DNA from: Spirochaetales bacterium
GTDB taxonomy: Bacteria; Spirochaetota; Spirochaetia; DSM-27196; SLST01
Assembly (NCBI GenBank): GCA_030642995.1
Contig: DAOWMR010000035.1
Location: 1-12,101 of the forward strand
Reading direction: 5' to 3'
Length of the DNA: 12,101 nt
A program made the position numbers and the translations under genes. The notes under the pieces were generated by a model. That model did no database searches and was not told the origin of the DNA. It saw nothing but the letters and a program-made list of their open reading frames with translations. Each line of letters starts with the position of its first letter. Position 1 is the stretch's first letter. Shown one piece after another: positions 6,999-12,101 of the stretch.

Positions 6999-9900
6999 AT
7001 GGAACGAACTGGAACAGTAGCAAATCGTCGCGGGCTCGGTCAGCCGCAAGCATCGACGCTTCTCATTGCGGCGGCTCTTACGATCCTCCTTTCCACCGCA
7101 GCCTTCGCGGCCGGAAAGACCGAGGAAGATGCCTTTGAGCAAGTTGAGGGCACGGGGAACTGGGAACACACGATTGATGTGAGCGAGCTGGAGCCGGGCA
7201 AGTACAACATCCTCGTCCGGGTCCGCGACCGCGCGGGCAACGAAGCGCTCGGTGGACCATTCAACATATTTGTTGATCCTGAGAGCGATCAGCCGCTCGT
7301 TTCTATTTCGTATCCGGTTGCAGCCCAGGCAGTGGGTGAGCGGCTTTATATCATCGGTACGGCCCGCGACGACGATGCCGTCGGACGCGTGGAAGTCCGA
7401 GTGGACGACCGGCGGTCCATCACTGCAGAGGGAACCGACTTCTGGTCGCTCTTCATCTCCATGGAGGCGTTGGACGACGGACCGCACACGATTTCCGTCA
7501 AAGCCGTGGATATCAACGGGACGGAGGGCCCCGAGGTCAGCATTCCGGTTGAGTTGGACACGACCAAACCTGTTGCAGTAACGGAGAGCCATGAGAGTGG
7601 CGTTCTTGTCGGCAGGAAGACCACCATCCAGGGAAGCGTTGAAGATGCAAACGGTGTCGCGGAGCTCTCGCTGATAGCCGGTGACTCGGAAACGGTATTG
7701 AGACTGCGCGGCGGCAAGGAAGAAGCACCGTCGTTTGAGTTCCAGATCGATCCAAAGGATCTGGAAGAAGGGCCCACTGTCTGGTGGCTTCGGAGCGTGG
7801 ACAATACCGGTTCAATCGGGTTCACGCCATTCCTTTTCTTCGTGGACACGAGCCCTCCCGAGCTCGAGATCATCACGCCGCTTCAGGACGACTTGGTTGA
7901 CGCACAGCTGAGCTTCGTCGGACGGGTGTACGATGCGGTTGGTCTTCAGTCGCTCACCTACAAGTTGAGCAACGGCGAGGAAGGCGAGATTGAGGTCATT
8001 CCGGGAAATCCCTACTGGTCCCTCGATGTGGACCTCGGGCCGGACGCAGGCGGATCACTGTCCGCCGACTTCACAGTTGAAGATGTCGCGGGGAACTCGC
8101 AGGAAGTGAAGCTCCGCTACAAACTGGATCTGGAGTCCGACGAACCGATTGTCTCTCTTGTCTCTCCCGCCGAGGGTGAACTCACCGACAGTCCGGCCAT
8201 CGTCGGCCATGTCGCAGACGATGACGGCGCGGCAGCCGTGCTCTACTCCGTAGATGGAGCTGAACCGGTTCGCGTTACCTCCGACGGGTCGTTCATGGTC
8301 CCAATTGGTGGACTCGCGTCGGGTAATCACGAGATTCGCATTTTCGCCGAGGACATCTTCGGGCGAGCGGGGCCTGAAATCAGGCGTCGGTTCACCGTTG
8401 GCGAGCCTCTGCCTGGTCTTGGGTTCTCGTCGGTGTTGATAGGCGAGGAGTCTTCGCCCTACAAACCGGGCTTCACGTTGAGCGCCGGACAACGAGCCAC
8501 GCTCGTCGGTACAGTCACCGGCGGCTTTGTGCCGGACCGTGTTGAGTATCGAGTTGGTTCGACCGTAAGTCGTGCCGGCGTTGGGGACGGAGGAACGTTC
8601 AGCATCGCTCTGCCTCGCGGCGAGATTGGTGTAGCAGTTCCCATCGATGTCTGGTATACCACGGTGACCGGGCGAATTGCCCGTACGATCGGTTTTTTCG
8701 TACAGCTCCCCGCCGTCGAAGAGGGGGCAGCTGAACCGAAGACCGTCGATGTTCTGCGCCCTGGCCTCTATCTGGGACCGGAAACAGGGACGGAGGATGG
8801 CGCTGTAGCTGCCGAGATCCAAAACGTCCTGGATGCCCCCATATTCCTCCGGCGTGGGGAGAAGATCCAGCTCGTCGCCGTGGGCGGCAATCCATCCTCC
8901 GCAACCATGGATCCTCCGTCCCCACATTTCGACCTGACCACGAGCGGACAGTATGTCGTAATCACGGCTCGTGAAGACGGGTATGCCGGCGGCATCACCG
9001 TCAGCGCGACGGTCGGCGGAAGCGAACGAAACTCCACACGCTTCTCGCTCGCCACCGAACTGGACGCGCCGGATCTGACCGTTCCGAATGCCGCAGTGGG
9101 AGCGTGGATTGCCGGAGCAACGGAGCTTGCCGTCGGCGCCACCGACCCCGCCGGGGTTGCGTCGGTGCGAAACAGGCTCATCCTGGACGACCGGTCGTTT
9201 GAAGGGAACTGGCAGACGGGCGAACCAGCCGATGACGGCAGCTATGTTCTATCTATGTCGATGCCGGCCGAGGATGGACCGTACTCGGTGGAGATTGAGG
9301 CGGCGGATGAGGGCGGCAGCACCGGCACGGTGATTGTCCCCGTGTTCGTCGACCGTGCCGAGCCAGGGCTCACCGTGTTGACCCCGGCCGGCGGCGAATC
9401 GGTGAACGGAACAATTTCGATTATTGGCCGGCTCACGGAGTCCACAACCGAGTCGCTCGCGGTCACGGTTGGCGGCGAGCGCACTGAACTGGACGTGACG
9501 CCAACGGTTGTCTTCACTGTCGCGGCAACCGCCGATGCGAGCACCGTAGAGTTCGAGATGGTCGACCGTGCCGGCAATGTGCACACGCAGGCCGTCTCTC
9601 TTTCTGTTGATGACAGTGCGGACCGTCCAATCTTGCAGGTGCAGGTGCCGGAAGAGGGCGGGGTGGTTCGGCAGGAGTTCCGGCTTTCCGGTGTCCTGCT
9701 TGATGACGATGAGCCCGAGCTTATTCGCTACAGCGTTGATGACGGTGATGCCAAGGAAGTTGCCACGACTGGTGTTTTTGATATCACGATCCCCATGACG
9801 AACCTTGAAGATGGTGAGCATGTGCTCTCCATCATCGGCGCCGACAGTGGCGGAACCGAGACCGAGGCCATCGTGAGGAACGTTGTCATATCCCGAACAG

Positions 9901-11726
9901 AGCCGGTGAGCGAACTGGACAACCCGACCATCGACGACTATCTGCGCGATGAGATTGTGCTGTCGGGAAGGTCGGGGGATCCGAACGGAATTGAGAGCGT
10001 GCATCTGAGCACCGACAACGGTTCCAGTTTCCAACTCGCCGAAGGCGCCGAATCGTGGACATATCGACTTGACACCACGCAGCTCGATGACGGGACGCAC
10101 TCGGTCCTGGTGCGAGCGACCGACGGGGCCGAGACTGAAGGGTTGCTCACAACCACCATCAATGTGGACAACACGCCGCCCATTCTGGAATTGACTCAGC
10201 CGCGCGACGGCAGCACCGTCAGCGGTTTGTTCCTGATTGATGGTCGGAGCGAGGATGACGCGCTGGCGCAGGTTCGTCTGGTTGCCCAGCATCTGAGCGA
10301 TGCCGAGAACGAGTCGGTGGTCCTGGCGACCTTTGAAGAATCCGGGCCGTTCGCCTACAGCGTGGATGCTTCATCCCTGCCGATCGGCTGGTACAACCTC
10401 AGTGTTGAGGCGGAGGACTTTGCCGGCAACACCCGGCGCATCTCGCTCAATCTCAAGGTTGAGCCTGCCCAGGCGGCCGCCGCTCCGCAGATAACGAGTC
10501 CGGTCGACGGTTCGATCGTGTCCCATCAGTTCCGGGTGAACATCCGGTCGGCAGTGCCGTCGGTTTCGCTGACACTGCTTGTGGACGGTAATCCGCTCAG
10601 TGTGATTCAGGTTGACGACGCCGGGAACGGCAGCATTCTGATTGAGCCGGGGTCGATCCAGGAAGGATCGCGGCAGTTACAGCTTCGTGCCGAGCCGGAC
10701 GAATCGGGTAATCAGGTGACGAGCGAAATCACCGTGATTGACTATTCAACGCTGGGCCGGTGGGTGGTCGTCGACGAGCCCGCATCGGCCGCGTTTGTTC
10801 GAGATCGACCCTATCTCACCGGCCGAACCGGCTATGCCCTGGAGCTTCCGGAGGGTGATGACAAGGAGACTGACGGCCTCCGGAAGGAACTGCTCGCCGC
10901 GCACAAGATAGATCGCGTTGAAGTCAGCATGGATAACGGCCGAACGTATGAAGCGGCAAGCGGTGACGAAGAGTGGCGGTACCGGATTGAGACCACCGAG
11001 ATGCCCGACGGTCAGGTTAATCTGCTCGTGCGGACCCGATTTGCGAACGGCGAGAGCGTCGTGGTCCGCCACTCCGTCGTAGTGGATGAGAAGGCGCCTG
11101 AGGTGCGCTTGCTCACGCCGAGCGAGCGCGACCGGTTTGACGAGTCGGTTCGCATCGTGGGCGTCACCACGGACGAAAACGTGCTGGAAAGCGTTGCCGT
11201 TGTTCTCCGCCAGGGTGACAAGTCGCGATATGCGGTGCCGGGCTTCGTGGAGGGCCTCTATGTGGATATCCACACGCTCGGTGCAACCTGGTTTGACGTC
11301 GGCGCGGGGCTGACGTTCTTTGACGACAATGTTCGGCTCCAGACGCAGATCGGTATGTCTCCCATGAACCCGCCCGGTCGGTTTTCCGGGCTCGTGATCG
11401 GCGCCAAGCTTCTGGCTAATGTCTTCTCCTTCCCGTTCGGCTATGTGTTTGGTCCTGACTTGGAGTGGCTCTCCGCTGCCATAGCGGTGGGCGCGAACTT
11501 CTCTTACTTCACGATGAGTGAGGACACAATAGCGTTCACGCCGGAAGGACTCGTGCTGGCCGGAATGGTCGCACAGCTGGAGTTCCCGCGGATTTCATTG
11601 CCGAGTCTTCCGGTGTTCAACACCTTTAGCTTCTACACAGAGGCTCAGCTCTGGTTCATTTCCTCAGACGTCCAGGCGGGCACGGAATTCAAGCTGTCCT
11701 TCGGAGCGCGCGCCAACATCTTCTAG
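6999..11726 (+). CDS. Giant Ig-repeat protein with C-terminal outer-membrane beta-barrel-like domain
   Basis: The 1575-residue product has a signal peptide with a long n-region, a hydrophobic core at about 21-36 and AFA-type cleavage near residue 39. The mature chain opens with half of an Ig-like unit (about 44-98: NWEHTIDVSELEPGKYNIL...). About 13 full units follow, with linker prolines near 99, 191, 287, 383, 691, 789, 877, 969, 1061, 1163 and 1367. Two units (about 478-690) are divergent. A front-half unit (1367-1413) then runs into a C-terminal segment (1414-1575) of alternating polar/hydrophobic, glycine- and aromatic-rich strands. Examples are LSAAIAVGANFSYF and FNTFSFYTEAQLWF, and the chain ends in Phe. 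This looks like a small outer-membrane barrel of seven or eight strands. Residue -3 is Asn, so the terminal BAM signal is imperfect. There are no cysteines. It is the second gene of the operon with the lipoprotein and ends before a strong hairpin. Its function is unknown. Confidence 0.9.
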   Translation: MERTGTVANRRGLGQPQASTLLIAAALTILLSTAAFAAGKTEEDAFEQVEGTGNWEHTIDVSELEPGKYNILVRVRDRAGNEALGGPFNIFVDPESDQPLVSISYPVAAQAVGERLYIIGTARDDDAVGRVEVRVDDRRSITAEGTDFWSLFISMEALDDGPHTISVKAVDINGTEGPEVSIPVELDTTKPVAVTESHESGVLVGRKTTIQGSVEDANGVAELSLIAGDSETVLRLRGGKEEAPSFEFQIDPKDLEEGPTVWWLRSVDNTGSIGFTPFLFFVDTSPPELEIITPLQDDLVDAQLSFVGRVYDAVGLQSLTYKLSNGEEGEIEVIPGNPYWSLDVDLGPDAGGSLSADFTVEDVAGNSQEVKLRYKLDLESDEPIVSLVSPAEGELTDSPAIVGHVADDDGAAAVLYSVDGAEPVRVTSDGSFMVPIGGLASGNHEIRIFAEDIFGRAGPEIRRRFTVGEPLPGLGFSSVLIGEESSPYKPGFTLSAGQRATLVGTVTGGFVPDRVEYRVGSTVSRAGVGDGGTFSIALPRGEIGVAVPIDVWYTTVTGRIARTIGFFVQLPAVEEGAAEPKTVDVLRPGLYLGPETGTEDGAVAAEIQNVLDAPIFLRRGEKIQLVAVGGNPSSATMDPPSPHFDLTTSGQYVVITAREDGYAGGITVSATVGGSERNSTRFSLATELDAPDLTVPNAAVGAWIAGATELAVGATDPAGVASVRNRLILDDRSFEGNWQTGEPADDGSYVLSMSMPAEDGPYSVEIEAADEGGSTGTVIVPVFVDRAEPGLTVLTPAGGESVNGTISIIGRLTESTTESLAVTVGGERTELDVTPTVVFTVAATADASTVEFEMVDRAGNVHTQAVSLSVDDSADRPILQVQVPEEGGVVRQEFRLSGVLLDDDEPELIRYSVDDGDAKEVATTGVFDITIPMTNLEDGEHVLSIIGADSGGTETEAIVRNVVISRTEPVSELDNPTIDDYLRDEIVLSGRSGDPNGIESVHLSTDNGSSFQLAEGAESWTYRLDTTQLDDGTHSVLVRATDGAETEGLLTTTINVDNTPPILELTQPRDGSTVSGLFLIDGRSEDDALAQVRLVAQHLSDAENESVVLATFEESGPFAYSVDASSLPIGWYNLSVEAEDFAGNTRRISLNLKVEPAQAAAAPQITSPVDGSIVSHQFRVNIRSAVPSVSLTLLVDGNPLSVIQVDDAGNGSILIEPGSIQEGSRQLQLRAEPDESGNQVTSEITVIDYSTLGRWVVVDEPASAAFVRDRPYLTGRTGYALELPEGDDKETDGLRKELLAAHKIDRVEVSMDNGRTYEAASGDEEWRYRIETTEMPDGQVNLLVRTRFANGESVVVRHSVVVDEKAPEVRLLTPSERDRFDESVRIVGVTTDENVLESVAVVLRQGDKSRYAVPGFVEGLYVDIHTLGATWFDVGAGLTFFDDNVRLQTQIGMSPMNPPGRFSGLVIGAKLLANVFSFPFGYVFGPDLEWLSAAIAVGANFSYFTMSEDTIAFTPEGLVLAGMVAQLEFPRISLPSLPVFNTFSFYTEAQLWFISSDVQAGTEFKLSFGARANIF

Positions 11727-11738
11727 ATCCATCTGGAG

Positions 11739-11765
11739 CCCCCACCGAGCGGTAGCCGGTGGGGG
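11739..11765 (+). terminator. GC-rich hairpin after the giant-gene operon, no U-tract
   Basis: A perfect 9-bp stem CCCCCACCG/CGGTGGGGG with a 9-nt loop starts 12 nt after the stop codon. No run of T follows (AGTTCCCTC), so intrinsic termination is uncertain. It may instead stabilise the upstream transcript's 3' end or slow read-through into lgt. Confidence 0.5.
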
Positions 11766-11776
11766 AGTTCCCTCTG

Positions 11777-11782
11777 TATAAT
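11777..11782 (+). promoter_or_regulatory. Possible -10 box for lgt
   Basis: A perfect TATAAT lies 31 nt before the lgt start codon. No good -35 is seen; the expected position falls in the right arm of the hairpin. Transcription from here would give a leader of about 25 nt carrying GAGG (11801-11804). Confidence 0.4.
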
Positions 11783-11813
11783 TGCACTACATCTCGATTT
11801 GAGGCAGGTAGCC

Positions 11814-12101
11814 GTGCTCGCATATATGCAGTTCCCAAGTTGGCTCAGCGCAGAAATCATTCCGGGCCTACCGTTCCGGTGGTACGGGATGATGTATCTC
11901 GTGGCTTTCGCCGTTTCATACCTGCTCTTCATGGTCCAGGTCCGGCAACGAAAGCTGGATCTGGACAAGGACCTCGTGCTCAACTTCTTTTTTTGGGCGA
12001 TCATCGGGCTCCTGGTAGGCGCGCGGCTCTTCTCGACCCTCTTCTTTGAGCCAACCGGTCTCTACCGGCAACGACCCTGGCTGATCTTCTGGCCGTTCTA
12101 C
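11814..12101 (+). CDS. lgt: Prolipoprotein diacylglyceryl transferase, partial (N-terminal 96 codons)
   Basis: Lgt is the inner-membrane enzyme that moves diacylglycerol from phosphatidylglycerol to the lipobox cysteine of prolipoproteins, the first step of lipoprotein maturation. The visible N-terminus has the family layout: FPSWLSAEIIPGLPFRWYG, then a first membrane helix (MMYLVAFAVSYLLFMV, about residues 26-41) and a second one (VLNFFFWAIIGLLVGARLF, about 55-73). Tyr24 in RWYGMMYL corresponds to the essential Tyr26 of E. coli Lgt (HWYGLMYL). The start is taken as GTG at 11814, since GAGG lies 9 nt upstream; the ATG at 11826 has no site at proper spacing. The gene runs off the right edge. 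It follows the giant genes in the same direction but behind a hairpin and its own TATAAT, so it may be a separate unit. It would process the giant lipoprotein. Confidence 0.93.
   Translation, partial: MLAYMQFPSWLSAEIIPGLPFRWYGMMYLVAFAVSYLLFMVQVRQRKLDLDKDLVLNFFFWAIIGLLVGARLFSTLFFEPTGLYRQRPWLIFWPFY

Noticed and set aside
6900..7000. Possible frameshift splitting one ancestral gene into the two giant genes
   Set aside because: The first product ends after an apparently complete blade, and the second has its own ribosome-binding site and signal peptide, so two separate genes are the simpler reading.
9249..10292. 347-residue open frame on the minus strand inside the barrel-protein gene
   Set aside because: Lies fully antisense to a well-supported repeat gene, has no recognisable domain, and is expected as a codon-bias shadow in GC-rich DNA.

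Overview
The window most likely comes from a diderm bacterium, probably a spirochaete. This is an inference. It rests on two very long exported Ig-repeat proteins (one a lipoprotein with a loose lipobox, the other ending in an apparent outer-membrane beta-barrel) next to lgt, whose N-terminus reads like spirochaetal Lgt as I remember it. No rRNA or tRNA gene is present to settle the phylum. I see no mobile element, CRISPR array or phage gene.

Left part (1-2002, minus strand): a compact operon reading leftwards. It holds an aldo/keto reductase with its catalytic tetrad intact, a 60-residue protein with two CxxC pairs (zinc-ribbon-like), and an unrecognised cytoplasmic protein of at least 309 residues that runs off the left edge. 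A TTGACA-type promoter with an inverted repeat in its spacer lies upstream of the reductase.

Divergent control region (2003-2346): besides that leftward promoter it carries, on the plus strand, a textbook sigma-54 element (TGGCACG-N4-TTGC, 2220-2234). Immediately upstream are four in-phase 9-bp AATGG-type units and a 7-bp inverted repeat around a perfect TATAAT. A leader of about 100 nt with two small hairpins follows.

Main part (2347-11726, plus strand): two giant genes 38 nt apart, probably one transcript. The first encodes a 1537-residue lipoprotein: signal peptide with lipidated Cys24, about seven Ig-like domains, an IPT/TIG-like domain and a C-terminal region that I read as a seven-bladed beta-propeller. 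The second encodes a 1575-residue protein: signal peptide, a chain of about 13 full Ig-like domains flanked by two half domains, and a C-terminal segment of about 160 residues resembling a small outer-membrane beta-barrel. Together they look like a sigma-54-controlled cell-envelope apparatus of unknown function: a lipid-anchored adhesin or sensor-like protein beside a barrel-anchored Ig-repeat fibre.

Right edge (11727-12101): a strong GC hairpin, a TATAAT box and the first 96 codons of lgt, encoding prolipoprotein diacylglyceryl transferase, the enzyme that would lipidate the giant lipoprotein.
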